Of a stretch of DNA of 64,000 nt, positions 11,238 to 19,144 are shown piece by piece. The translations under genes were made by a program, and so were the position numbers. The stretch comes from Rubrivivax sp. Its GTDB lineage: Bacteria > Pseudomonadota > Gammaproteobacteria > Burkholderiales > Burkholderiaceae_C. Numbering within the stretch: position 1 is the stretch's first letter; each line of letters begins with the position of its first letter. The notes beneath the pieces were generated by a model that was not told where the DNA came from, did not search any database, and was given only the letters and a program-made list of their open reading frames with translations. Location: contig JAEUPB010000104.1 in NCBI GenBank assembly GCA_016789955.1, forward strand, positions 1 to 64,000. Reading direction: 5' to 3'.

Positions 11238-11741
11238 TTGAGCGAGGACGATCCATTCAGTGAGATCTTGGGCTTGGCGGCCGTGCGGAAGCGAATGCTG
11301 AGTCCAAGCGGTCGACGGGTGATCAAGTCGGGCCGTTCCGTTGAGGAGATCAACGCGGCCGCGAAGGCGGGTTTCAGGCCACTGGTCAAGCCGGTACGTC
11401 CTGGCAAAGATGTCTACGCCGAATTGGACGTCTATCAGGATCCGGAGTCTGGGATGATTCACGTTCCGGGTGACCGCCGCTTTCCCGGCCCGGGTGTACC
11501 AGTGATCCGCAATGTGCAGTACTACCCGTACCGATTCCCGAACCCGTTCGCCGCATATCTTGTACCCAAAGATATCTCTGTCAACGAAGAGGTCTGGTTG
11601 GAAGACTTGATCGAAGACCTGGTGGGCTTCCGGGGTCCCCAAGGAAACGAAAGGCTCCGTGCGGCGCCCGCAGTCTGGAACGGATCGGACTTCGAAATCC
11701 TGTTCGATCCGCGGCGCGACGCTGACGAGTGGGTCGGATAG
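11238..11741 (+). CDS. hypothetical protein in a lower-GC patch
   Basis: A 167-residue protein whose biochemical function I do not recognise. It starts with TTG at 11238, which has an ideal AGGGAGGA 6 nt upstream; no ATG is usable in this frame. Visible features are a basic N-terminal segment (VRKRMLSPSGRRVIKSGRSVEEINAAA), a Pro-rich centre with YYPYRFPNPFAAYL, an acidic VWLEDLIEDLVGF helix, and an end WNGSDFEILFDPRRD. No signal peptide or membrane segment is present. The local GC content is clearly lower than the flanks and the codon use is less G/C-biased at third positions, a sign of transfer. The next gene begins about 15 nt downstream and looks cotranscribed. I vaguely recall similar uncharacterised proteins in other proteobacteria. 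Confidence 0.65.
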   Translation: MSEDDPFSEILGLAAVRKRMLSPSGRRVIKSGRSVEEINAAAKAGFRPLVKPVRPGKDVYAELDVYQDPESGMIHVPGDRRFPGPGVPVIRNVQYYPYRFPNPFAAYLVPKDISVNEEVWLEDLIEDLVGFRGPQGNERLRAAPAVWNGSDFEILFDPRRDADEWVG

Positions 11742-11756
11742 CGCATAGGGGCAGCC

Positions 11757-12098
11757 ATCAAGTTCAACCCCCTCACACAAAGACTCTTTACCGACACTGG
11801 CGAGTTGGTAAAGGTACTCGAGTGTCCGCTGCGGATGCGATGGGAGCAGCTTGCTGCTCGTGTGGGTTCGCCGCATCGGGCTTGCGATGAGTGTGATCGC
11901 GCTGTTCTCGATACCGCAACCTTGTCCGACGCGGAAGTCGTGGCGGCGGTACGCTCTGATGCATCGACCTGCCTGCGCGTTCAAGCCAGCCAGAAGAACT
12001 TGACTTTGATCTCCGAATGGGATCCCGAACCAAGAGGCACATCAGATCGCGTCGTCGAAAGTGCTCCTTCCAGCGGGCGCTCCACGTCAGCTGGTTGA
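11757..12098 (+). CDS. small Cys-rich hypothetical protein, possible ATC start
   Basis: About 113 residues. The reading frame opens after a stop at 11741 and has no ATG, GTG or TTG until TTG at 11805, which would cut off a protein-like N-terminus (FNPLTQRLFTDTGEL). AGGGG lies 5 nt before ATC at 11757, so initiation at ATC is the best fit; TTG at 11805 is the conservative alternative. Counting from ATC, Cys23, Cys43, Cys46 and Cys72 form CP-x19-CDEC-x25-C, a possible zinc site. Two acidic helices (LSDAEVVAAVRSD) follow. Function is unknown. It shares the lower GC of the preceding gene and probably its transcript. Confidence 0.55.
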   Translation: MKFNPLTQRLFTDTGELVKVLECPLRMRWEQLAARVGSPHRACDECDRAVLDTATLSDAEVVAAVRSDASTCLRVQASQKNLTLISEWDPEPRGTSDRVVESAPSSGRSTSAG

Positions 12099-12161
12099 TC
12101 TTGGCGTGCAGTGTCTTCATGTCCACCGCCAACGCTGGTCACCCCATTTGCGCCCAGGGCG

Positions 12162-13865
12162 TCAGTCGTCCCCGCCGCGCCCCGTCCACACCGCGGCGAA
12201 GGCTTTGACCTTGGTCCACGCCGACAGGCGCTCGTCGGACATCACGTCGAGGAAGTCCGACAGCCGCTTGGACTTGGCGATCGTGTAGAAGGTCAGCGCC
12301 AGCGTCGCCGCCATCACCAGCGCGAAGAAGACGACGCGGCTGGCCATCGGGGCCTCGGCCTCGGCGATCAGGTTCATGCCGAGGAAGCCCGTGGTCACGG
12401 TACCGATGAGGCCGAAGATCGTCACCACCGTCAGCCGCACGACGGTGTTGGCCTGACGGCGCAGCGCGTCGGCGTCGAGGTAGCCGTTCATGTCGTGCAC
12501 GCGCTCCTTGACCTCGCGGTACAGGGTCTCGCTCTCCAGGTGCGTGCGGCACAGCGCGTACAGCGCCTTGGCGTGCGCCTGCTCGCTGACCTCCTGGAAC
12601 CAGTAGCCGTGCGTGAAGCTGAGGAAGGTCACGTAGGTCTGGCGGATCAGGCGCTTGAAGCGGCGGATGCTGTCGGCGCTGCTGATGTCCAGGTCCGCCA
12701 GCGTTTCGGCCAGGCGGTCGTTGAACATCAGCAGCGTGGCCTTCTGGAAGTGCGCGATCAGGAACAGCAGGAAGTGCTGGTGGCGGAACTGCGCCAGCAC
12801 GCCACGGTCGCGGCAGCCGTAGAACTCGCTGCCGGCCTGGCCGATGACCACCATCGACAGTCCCGTGCACAGGTAGCGCGTGTTCGGCGCGGAGCCGCCG
12901 TCGGACCAGTAGCGGTCGTAACAGTAGCGGGTCTCGAAGTCGGACAGGTGATGCTCGGCGTAGGGCAATGCGTCGCCCTGCGGGCCGTGCCCGCCGCCGG
13001 TGACGAGCCCGAGGCGGACGAAGTCGGCCCGCGTCAGCGCGCGCGGGTCGTCCACGGCCAGCCACGCCATCATCGGCATGCGGTAGTACTCGATCTGCTG
13101 CACGCGGGGGCCGGCGGGCTCGGCGCCCCCCTCGGAGCGGCTGTGCTGCCACACCAGCGGCGCGAGCATGAACTCCCAGTGGCGCGCGATGCGCGGCGCT
13201 CGGTGCTCGGCCACGTGGGCGATGAAGCGGTCGCGGTCGCGCGCATCGCTCTCGGCGAGCACGCGGCCCTCGGCGTCGAGCCACTCGACGCTGGCCATGC
13301 AGTGCAGCGCCTGCCCGCTGGCATCCCAGCCCGCCGGGTAGGCGCGGCCGAAGCGGTACAGCACCTCCTGCGCCACCGACAGCGGCAGCCCGGCCGCGGC
13401 CAGCTCGACGTTGAACAGCACCACGTCGATGTTGGCGAAGAAGTACAGGTCGACGTGCACCACGGTCAGCGTGACCGGAGCGTCGCCGTCGCGCGCCGTC
13501 ACGCGCACCGCGGCCACGTCGCGGCGGCGGAAGATGCGCATCGGCGAGCGCAGCGCGCCGCCTTCGGCACCGCGCCGCTGCCGCCCTTCGCCGTACAGGA
13601 AGCGCTGCACGTAGGGCAGGAAGGTGACGAACTCGTTGTAGTGGCGCTCGTGGAAGTCGTGCGCGTCGCCGGTGTACTCGTCGACATGCTCGCGCCACGG
13701 CGTCGCATCGCCCGCATCGCGCAGCATCTGCCATGGCGGCTCGTTGCGGTGCGCGGCCTGCGGGTCGGGCCGCAGGCGCAGCGGCCACAGCAGCACCTGG
13801 CGCAACTCGTGCACGGTCTGTTCGCCGGCGGGTGCCGTGCGCCGGAGGTCGGCGGCCTGCAGCAT
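12162..13865 (-). CDS. CorA-like membrane protein with GMN motif
   Basis: A 567-residue protein. The last 90 residues look like the CorA magnesium-channel pore: a long helix region, then TVVTIFGLIGTVTTGFLGMN with the signature GMN at residues 496-498, a short acidic loop (AEAEAP) and a second membrane helix (VVFFALVMAATLALTFYTI). The N-terminal 400 residues are far longer than in CorA (about 320 residues in total) and contain an unfamiliar cytoplasmic domain with several Trp/Tyr/His-rich stretches (YCYDRYWSDGG, MPMMAWLAVDDPR). I therefore infer a divalent-cation channel fused to a sensor-like domain. The ATG at 13865 is chosen because upstream sequence lacks protein-like composition. Confidence 0.7.
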   Translation of the reverse strand: MLQAADLRRTAPAGEQTVHELRQVLLWPLRLRPDPQAAHRNEPPWQMLRDAGDATPWREHVDEYTGDAHDFHERHYNEFVTFLPYVQRFLYGEGRQRRGAEGGALRSPMRIFRRRDVAAVRVTARDGDAPVTLTVVHVDLYFFANIDVVLFNVELAAAGLPLSVAQEVLYRFGRAYPAGWDASGQALHCMASVEWLDAEGRVLAESDARDRDRFIAHVAEHRAPRIARHWEFMLAPLVWQHSRSEGGAEPAGPRVQQIEYYRMPMMAWLAVDDPRALTRADFVRLGLVTGGGHGPQGDALPYAEHHLSDFETRYCYDRYWSDGGSAPNTRYLCTGLSMVVIGQAGSEFYGCRDRGVLAQFRHQHFLLFLIAHFQKATLLMFNDRLAETLADLDISSADSIRRFKRLIRQTYVTFLSFTHGYWFQEVSEQAHAKALYALCRTHLESETLYREVKERVHDMNGYLDADALRRQANTVVRLTVVTIFGLIGTVTTGFLGMNLIAEAEAPMASRVVFFALVMAATLALTFYTIAKSKRLSDFLDVMSDERLSAWTKVKAFAAVWTGRGGDD

Positions 13866-14015
13866 GCGGCGCAGTGTAGGAAAGATTCCGACACGCGGGC
13901 GAGCGCTCAGCGGACGCCGCGAGTGGCGCCGAGCCGGCCGCGCCCGGCGCGGGGCCGCCGCAAGATGGCGACATCGCACACCACGTGCACGCAGTCCCCG
14001 AGAGCTGGAACCGCC

Positions 14016-14264
14016 ATGTCGTCGCTGTCCACCGCCGTCCATCCCGTCACCACCGGCCGGCTGCTGCCTGCCGGCAGCGCGCTGTTCCGCCTGCGATTCC
14101 AGTCGCTCTTCCACCCGGGCCGCGGCCTGAGCTTCCCGTGCGATGCCGAGGGCGTGGTGACGCTCGACGCGCTCAGCGAGCGCGCGCGGCAGAACTACCT
14201 GTACGCCCGCGCCGTGGTGGGCCGCGAGTACGCGAGCCCCGCGGTGGAGTTGGCGGACGCCTGA
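14016..14264 (+). CDS. conserved small hypothetical protein
   Basis: An 82-residue protein without membrane segments or known motif. The pattern TTGRLLPAGSALFRLRFQSLFHPGRGLSFPCDAEG...LSERARQNYLYARAVVGREYASPAVE is one I recall as a conserved Burkholderiales orphan family. GAGAGCTGG stands upstream of the ATG at 14016. It is divergent from the CorA-like gene with 150 nt between the starts, a gap in which I see no clear operator. Function is unknown. Confidence 0.65.
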   Translation: MSSLSTAVHPVTTGRLLPAGSALFRLRFQSLFHPGRGLSFPCDAEGVVTLDALSERARQNYLYARAVVGREYASPAVELADA

Positions 14265-14289
14265 CGCGACCGCGTGCCCGGCAAGGTGC

Positions 14290-14706
14290 TCAGCGCAGCG
14301 CCTTGCGCACCACCAGCTTCAGCCCCGACCAGGTCGCGTCGACGGCGCAGACCTTGACATCGACGAACCCCAGCGGCAACGCCACCTCGCGCACGACGTC
14401 CTCGGTGATGTCGGTCGGCACCTTGGCGCTCTTCTTGGGCCATGACACCCACACCATCGCCTCGGGCCCGAGCGTGCGGCGAAAGGCCTGCAGGCGTTCC
14501 GAGAGTTCGCGGCGCTCGGTGGCAAAGAGCTGCACCAGAGCCACGTCCGCCGACAGGCGCGAGGCGAACACCACACCCGGCGGCAGCGGGGCCAGCATGT
14601 CCGCGTAGCCCTCGGGCACCGCCCCCTGCAGCAGCGCGCGCTGGCCGTCCTTGAAGCCGAGCTTCTTCGCCAGCGGCGTGCCGGAATAGCCGGCGGGCGC
14701 GGGCAT
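14290..14706 (-). CDS. DUF3052 family protein
   Basis: A 138-residue cytoplasmic protein. It opens with the DUF3052 signature GYSGTPLAKKLGFKDGQRALL, then LPPGVVFASRL, DVALVQLFATER and AMVWVSWPKKSAKVPTDITEDVVREVALPLGFVDVKVCAVD. Members of this family are widespread and uncharacterised. The start at 14706 lies 4 nt after the stop of the coiled-coil gene on the same strand, so the two are probably cotranscribed. Confidence 0.85.
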   Translation of the reverse strand: MPAPAGYSGTPLAKKLGFKDGQRALLQGAVPEGYADMLAPLPPGVVFASRLSADVALVQLFATERRELSERLQAFRRTLGPEAMVWVSWPKKSAKVPTDITEDVVREVALPLGFVDVKVCAVDATWSGLKLVVRKALR

Positions 14707-14710
14707 GGCG

Positions 14711-14914
14711 CTATCGGTTCTGCGCCGCCTTGCCGAGTTCGGCCACCTTCCGCTCCAGCGCGTTGACGTCGCCGAGGATGGCGTTGTCGCGGTTCTGCGA
14801 GCTGGTGCCGCACTCGCCGATCATCGCCTTCAGGCGCTTCTCCAGCTCGGCGATCTGCTTGTTCACGTAGCCCTGCAGCGACTGCAGGTCCTTCTGGGTC
14901 ACTTCACCGGCCAT
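14711..14914 (-). CDS. small coiled-coil protein
   Basis: A 67-residue protein with heptad-like spacing through most of its length (LQSLQGYVNKQIAELEKRLKAMI, then ILGDVNALERKVAELGK), predicted to form an oligomeric coiled coil. No membrane segment or signal. Its single cysteine (GECGTSS) lies in the hinge between the two helices. The gene is directly upstream of the DUF3052 gene with a 4-nt gap. Function is unknown. Confidence 0.65.
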   Translation of the reverse strand: MAGEVTQKDLQSLQGYVNKQIAELEKRLKAMIGECGTSSQNRDNAILGDVNALERKVAELGKAAQNR

Positions 14915-14986
14915 GGGATGCTCCGTTCGAGGGACGCCGCGGATTGTGGCCGCGGTCTGCCGCCCTCGCGGCGAAGCCGGCCGTCG

Positions 14987-16015
14987 ATGGTCCAATCGCA
15001 CGCCGTGCCGAGCATACCGACCCCCCCTTCTCCGACCCTCCTGCTGGCCCCGATGGAAGGGCTGGTGGATCACCACCTGCGCGCCGTGCTCACGCAGATG
15101 GGCGGCGTGCGGCGTTGCGTGTCGGAGTTCATCCGCATCACCGACCAGCGGCTGCCCGACCGCGTGTTCACGCGCGTGATGCCCGAGCTGCTGCAGGGCA
15201 GCCGCACCAGCGCCGGCACGCCGGTGCGCGCGCAGCTGCTGGGCTCCGACCCGGCGTGTCTGGCCGACAATGCCGCCACGCTGGCCGCCCTCGGCGCCGA
15301 GGGCATCGACCTGAACTTCGGCTGCCCGGCGCCCACCGTCAACCGCCACCGCGGCGGCGCGGTTCTGCTGGACGATCCGGAGCTGGTGCATGCCATCGTG
15401 GCGGCCGTGCGCCGCGCCGTGCCGGCGGCGCTGCCGGTGTCGGCCAAGATGCGGCTGGGCCACCGCGACCGTTCGCGCATGCTCGACAACGCGCACGCCA
15501 TCGCCGCGGGCGGGGCTGTCGAACTCGTCGTGCATGCGCGCACCAAGGTCGACGGCTACCGGCCGCCTGCGTACTGGGAGCTGATCGCCCCGATCCGCGA
15601 AGCGCTGCCCATCCCGGTGGTGGCCAACGGCGAGATCTGGACCGTGCACGATGCGCTGCGATGCGCGCGCATCACCGGCTGCGACACGCTGATGATCGGC
15701 CGTGGCGCGGTGGCCGATCCGATGCTGGCGCAGGACATCCTGCGGGCTGCGTCGAAGGGAGGCCTCGACCGCACGGGCGGGGCCGACGCCGAGCGTGATG
15801 CGCACGGCTGGGCGCAGGTGCGGCCGCTGCTGTCGACGTACTGGCATCGCGTCGCCGCGCAGGTGGCCCCGCGGCACAGCGCCGGGCGGCTCAAGCAGTG
15901 GCTGAACCTGCTGCGCCGCCGCTATCCGCAGGCGCAGCGGGCGTTCGACGAGTTGCGTACGGTCACCGACCCGCGTGACGTGACCGCCTTCCTGGAACGC
16001 CCGCTGGCGGACTGA
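14987..16015 (+). CDS. dusC: tRNA-dihydrouridine synthase, DusC-like
   Basis: A 342-residue flavoenzyme that reduces a specific uridine in tRNA with FMN and NADPH. The Dus landmarks are present: LLLAPMEGLVDHHLRAVL, then DLNFGCPAPTVNRHRGGAVLL with the catalytic Cys, VSAKMRLGHRD, VVHARTKVDGY, PVVANGEIW and IGRGAVADP, all in a TIM-barrel order, followed by a helical C-terminal domain (about residues 250-342). APMEGLVD at the N-terminus is typical of DusC, which acts on U16. The start could also be GTG at 15005; neither has a strong ribosome site. The gene converges on xdhC with a 6-bp gap. Confidence 0.92.
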   Translation: MVQSHAVPSIPTPPSPTLLLAPMEGLVDHHLRAVLTQMGGVRRCVSEFIRITDQRLPDRVFTRVMPELLQGSRTSAGTPVRAQLLGSDPACLADNAATLAALGAEGIDLNFGCPAPTVNRHRGGAVLLDDPELVHAIVAAVRRAVPAALPVSAKMRLGHRDRSRMLDNAHAIAAGGAVELVVHARTKVDGYRPPAYWELIAPIREALPIPVVANGEIWTVHDALRCARITGCDTLMIGRGAVADPMLAQDILRAASKGGLDRTGGADAERDAHGWAQVRPLLSTYWHRVAAQVAPRHSAGRLKQWLNLLRRRYPQAQRAFDELRTVTDPRDVTAFLERPLAD

Positions 16016-16021
16016 ACGGAC

Positions 16022-16819
16022 TCACCCGCCTGGCGGGTGGAGGGCCAGCAGCTGCGCAACCACCGCCACCGCCAGCACCTCGGGCTCCTTGCCGACGATG
16101 CCCGGCAGCCCGATCGGGCAGGTGAGGCGGTCGATGGTCGCCAGCGGGATGCCGCGCGCCTCGAAGCGGTGGCGGAAGCGCTGGTACTTGGTCTTCGAGC
16201 CGATCAGCCCGGCATAGCCGAAGTCGCCTCGCTCGAGGATCGCCTGCGTGATCGCGAGGTCGAGGTCGTGGCTGTGCGTCAGCACCAGGTAGGCGCTGCC
16301 GGGAGTGGCCTGCGCCACTTCGGCCGCCACCGGCTCGACGCAGAGCTTCTCGATGTGCGGCGGCAGCACATCGGGCGGGAACTCGGCCTCGCGCTCGTCG
16401 ATCCAGGCCACGCGGCAGGCGATGCCCGAAAGCAGCCGCACGATCGCGCGGCCCACGTGCCCCGCACCGTAGAGCTGCAGCTCGAAGCGCGGCGCGGGCT
16501 CGGCCCATGCGGCCACGTCGGCCTGCGGCAACGGCGTGTGGCGCAGCGTCAGCGCACCGCCGCAGCACTGGCCGAGCGTCGGCCCGAGTGCGATGCGGCG
16601 TTCGACGATCTCTTGCGTCAGCAACGCCGCGCGCGCCTGCTGGATCGCCTGCAGCTCCAGGTGCCCGCCGCCGATGGTGCCGAGAACCGCATCGGCGCTC
16701 ACCATCATGCGCGTGCCGCGTTCGCGCGGCACCGAGCCGCTGTGCGACGTGACCTCCACCACCACCGCCTGCCGCCCTTCGACGAGCCAGCGCAGCGCGG
16801 CGGCCTTCAGGCCGAGCAT
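16022..16819 (-). CDS. xdhC: xanthine dehydrogenase accessory protein XdhC
   Basis: A 265-residue maturation factor. It binds molybdenum cofactor, helps insert the terminal sulfur ligand and delivers the cofactor to the XdhB subunit. The N-terminal XdhC/CoxI region has SHSGSVPRERGTRMMVS and LGTIGGGHLELQAI, with GQCCGG (tandem Cys, the likely cofactor-side residues) at about residue 86. The C-terminal half is a Rossmann-like domain (LQLYGAGHVGRAIVRLL...VAWIDERE...VLTHSHDLDL...AGLIGSKTKYQRF). It follows xdhB with a 12-nt gap in an xdhA-xdhB-xdhC operon. Confidence 0.95.
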   Translation of the reverse strand: MLGLKAAALRWLVEGRQAVVVEVTSHSGSVPRERGTRMMVSADAVLGTIGGGHLELQAIQQARAALLTQEIVERRIALGPTLGQCCGGALTLRHTPLPQADVAAWAEPAPRFELQLYGAGHVGRAIVRLLSGIACRVAWIDEREAEFPPDVLPPHIEKLCVEPVAAEVAQATPGSAYLVLTHSHDLDLAITQAILERGDFGYAGLIGSKTKYQRFRHRFEARGIPLATIDRLTCPIGLPGIVGKEPEVLAVAVVAQLLALHPPGG

Positions 16820-16831
16820 GGTGCTGCCGCT

Positions 16832-19144
16832 TCAGCCAGCCGAACCGGTGGCCGCCTGCCGCACCGCGGTGATCGCTCGCAGGATCGCCTCGCTGGTGGC
16901 CGGTGCCTGCAGCGGCGGGTCGATGCGGTGGCTGCCCACCGCCGAGATCGCGTCGCGGATCGCGAAGAACACCGAGAACGGCAGCAGCAGCGGCGGCTCG
17001 CCGACGGCCTTGCTGCGGTGGATGCTGTCGTGCACGTTGGCGCCGTTCCACAGGTGCACGCGGAAGTCGGCGGGGCAGTCGTTGGCCGTGGGGATCTTGT
17101 AGGTCGACGGCGCGTGCGTGGCGAGCATCCCCGTCTGCGGATGCCACACCAGCTCCTCCATCGTCAGCCAGCCCATGCCCTGGATGAAGGCACCCTCGAC
17201 CTGCCCGATGTCCACCGCCGGGTTCAGCGAGTTGCCCACGTCGTGCAGCACGTCGGCGCGCAGCAGCTTCCACTCGCCCGTGAGCGTGTCCACCACCACC
17301 TCGCTGACGGCGGCGCCGTAGGCGTAGTAGTAGAACGGCCGCCCCTGCATGGTCTGCCGGTCCCAGTGCAGCCCCGGCGTGGCGTAGTAGCCGTCGCTCC
17401 ACAGCTGCACGCGGGCGAGGTAGGCGGCTTGCACCAGGTCTTCCCACGGCAGCGCCGCGCCGCCGGGCGTGCGCTGGGCGTAGGCGTCGAGCCGCTCGCG
17501 GATCTGCCGCGCCGCGTCCTGCGCCGCCTTGCCATTGAGATCGGCGCCGGTGGAGGCCGCGGTCGCCGAGGTGTTGGCGACCTTGTGCGTGTCGGTGGCC
17601 GACACGCGCACGCGCTCGAAGGGCACGCGCAGTTCGTGCGCGACGACCTGCGCGACCTTGGTGTTCAGCCCCTGGCCCATCTCGGTGCCGCCGTGGTTCA
17701 CGAGCACCGAGCCGTCGGTGTAGACGTGCACCAGCGCGCCGGCCTGGTTCAGGTGCGTGACGTTGAACGAGATGCCGAACTTCAGCGGCGTCAGCGCCAA
17801 CCCCTTCTTCAGCACCGGGCTCGCGGCGTTGTACGCGGCCAGCGCCGCGCGCCGCGCGCCGTAGTCGCTGGTGGACTCGAGCTCGGCGACCAGCTCGTGC
17901 ACGATGTTGTCGTCCACCGTCTGGCCGTAGGGCGTGACGTTGTTCGACGTGGTGCCGTAGAAGTTGGCACGCCGCACCGCCAGCGGGTCGCGGCCCAGGC
18001 GCCGGGCCACGGTGTCCATCAGGTATTCGATCGCGATCGCGCCCTGCGGCCCGCCGAAGCCGCGGAACGCGGTGTTGCTCTGCGTGTTGGTCTTGCCGGA
18101 GTAGCCGTGCATCGCCACGTCGGGCAGCCAGTAGGCGTTGTCGAAGTGGCACAGCGCGCGCGTCATCACCGGGCCTGACAGGTCGGCGCTGTGGCCGGCG
18201 CGCGAGACCATCGTCACCTCGACGCCGACGATGAGGCCGTCGTCGTCGTGGCCCACGTCCATCTCGTACCAGAAGCAGTGGCGGCGGCCGGTGATCAGGA
18301 AGTCGTCGTCGCGGTCCACGCGCAGCTTCACCGGCCGGTTCAGTCGCGCCGCGGCGATGGCGGCCACGCAGGCGAACAGCGCAGACTGCGACTCCTTGCC
18401 GCCGAAGCCGCCGCCCATGCGGCGGCACTCCACCTGCACCGCCGCGGCGCTGACGTGCAGCGCGTGGGCCACCAGGTGCTGCATCTCGCTGGGGTGCTGC
18501 GTCGAGCACCAGACCTTCATGCCGCCGTTCTCGGTGGGCATGGCGTAGGAGATCTGGCCTTCCAGGTAGAACTGCTCCTGCCCGCCGACGGAGAGTTCGG
18601 TGCGGAAGCGGTGCGGCGCCCGCGCCAGCGCGACCTGCGCATCCCCGCGCGCCAGGTGCATCGGCGGCACCACGTACTGCTGCGCGGCGTGGGCCTGCTG
18701 CGGCGTCAGCGTCGGCGGGCGCGGCTCGGCGTCGATCACCGCCTTGGCCAACGCGGCGGCACGGCGGGCGGCATCGCGCGTCGTGGCGATCACCGCGAAC
18801 ACGGGCTGGCCGAGATAGCGCAGCACGTCACCGCTCTCGCCGGCCAGGATGGGGTCGTCCTTCACGAGCGAGCCGCACTCGTTGACGCCCGGGATGTCCT
18901 TCGCGCTGAACACGTCCACCACGCCAGGCAGCGCGCGGATGCGGTCGAGGTCGAGCTTGCGGATCACGCCGTGCGCGATGGGCGAGAGGCCCAGCGCCGC
19001 GTGCAGCGTGCCGGCGATCTCGGGGAGGTCGTCGGTGTACGGTGCAGCGCCCTGCACGTGCAGGTGGGCCGATTCGTGCGGGCGCGACTGGCCGACGACG
19101 GGTGAGGTCGTCGCGGTGCCAGGCAAGTCGACGGGCTTGTTCAT
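16832..19144 (-). CDS. xdhB: xanthine dehydrogenase molybdopterin-binding subunit
   Basis: A 770-residue catalytic subunit that hydroxylates hypoxanthine and xanthine to urate at a molybdenum centre. Typical segments: GAAPYTDDLPE at the N-terminus, GGQEQFYLEGQ, RRMGGGFGGKESQ (Mo-pterin contact), AFRGFGGPQG with the substrate-binding Arg, HGGTEMGQGLNTKV, and KAVGEPPLLLPFSVFFAIRDA with the catalytic Glu in GEPP. Length matches the family (about 770-780). The ATG overlaps the TGA of xdhA by 4 bp. It works with the FeS/FAD subunit XdhA and the maturation factor XdhC. Confidence 0.96.
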   Translation of the reverse strand: MNKPVDLPGTATTSPVVGQSRPHESAHLHVQGAAPYTDDLPEIAGTLHAALGLSPIAHGVIRKLDLDRIRALPGVVDVFSAKDIPGVNECGSLVKDDPILAGESGDVLRYLGQPVFAVIATTRDAARRAAALAKAVIDAEPRPPTLTPQQAHAAQQYVVPPMHLARGDAQVALARAPHRFRTELSVGGQEQFYLEGQISYAMPTENGGMKVWCSTQHPSEMQHLVAHALHVSAAAVQVECRRMGGGFGGKESQSALFACVAAIAAARLNRPVKLRVDRDDDFLITGRRHCFWYEMDVGHDDDGLIVGVEVTMVSRAGHSADLSGPVMTRALCHFDNAYWLPDVAMHGYSGKTNTQSNTAFRGFGGPQGAIAIEYLMDTVARRLGRDPLAVRRANFYGTTSNNVTPYGQTVDDNIVHELVAELESTSDYGARRAALAAYNAASPVLKKGLALTPLKFGISFNVTHLNQAGALVHVYTDGSVLVNHGGTEMGQGLNTKVAQVVAHELRVPFERVRVSATDTHKVANTSATAASTGADLNGKAAQDAARQIRERLDAYAQRTPGGAALPWEDLVQAAYLARVQLWSDGYYATPGLHWDRQTMQGRPFYYYAYGAAVSEVVVDTLTGEWKLLRADVLHDVGNSLNPAVDIGQVEGAFIQGMGWLTMEELVWHPQTGMLATHAPSTYKIPTANDCPADFRVHLWNGANVHDSIHRSKAVGEPPLLLPFSVFFAIRDAISAVGSHRIDPPLQAPATSEAILRAITAVRQAATGSAG

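Noticed and set aside
11150-11870. Similar stretches TTGCTGCT-x-GTGGGTT near 11152 and 11849, as possible repeats flanking the island
   Set aside because: Only about 20 of 25 positions match, and the second copy lies inside the second gene, so it does not bracket the island.
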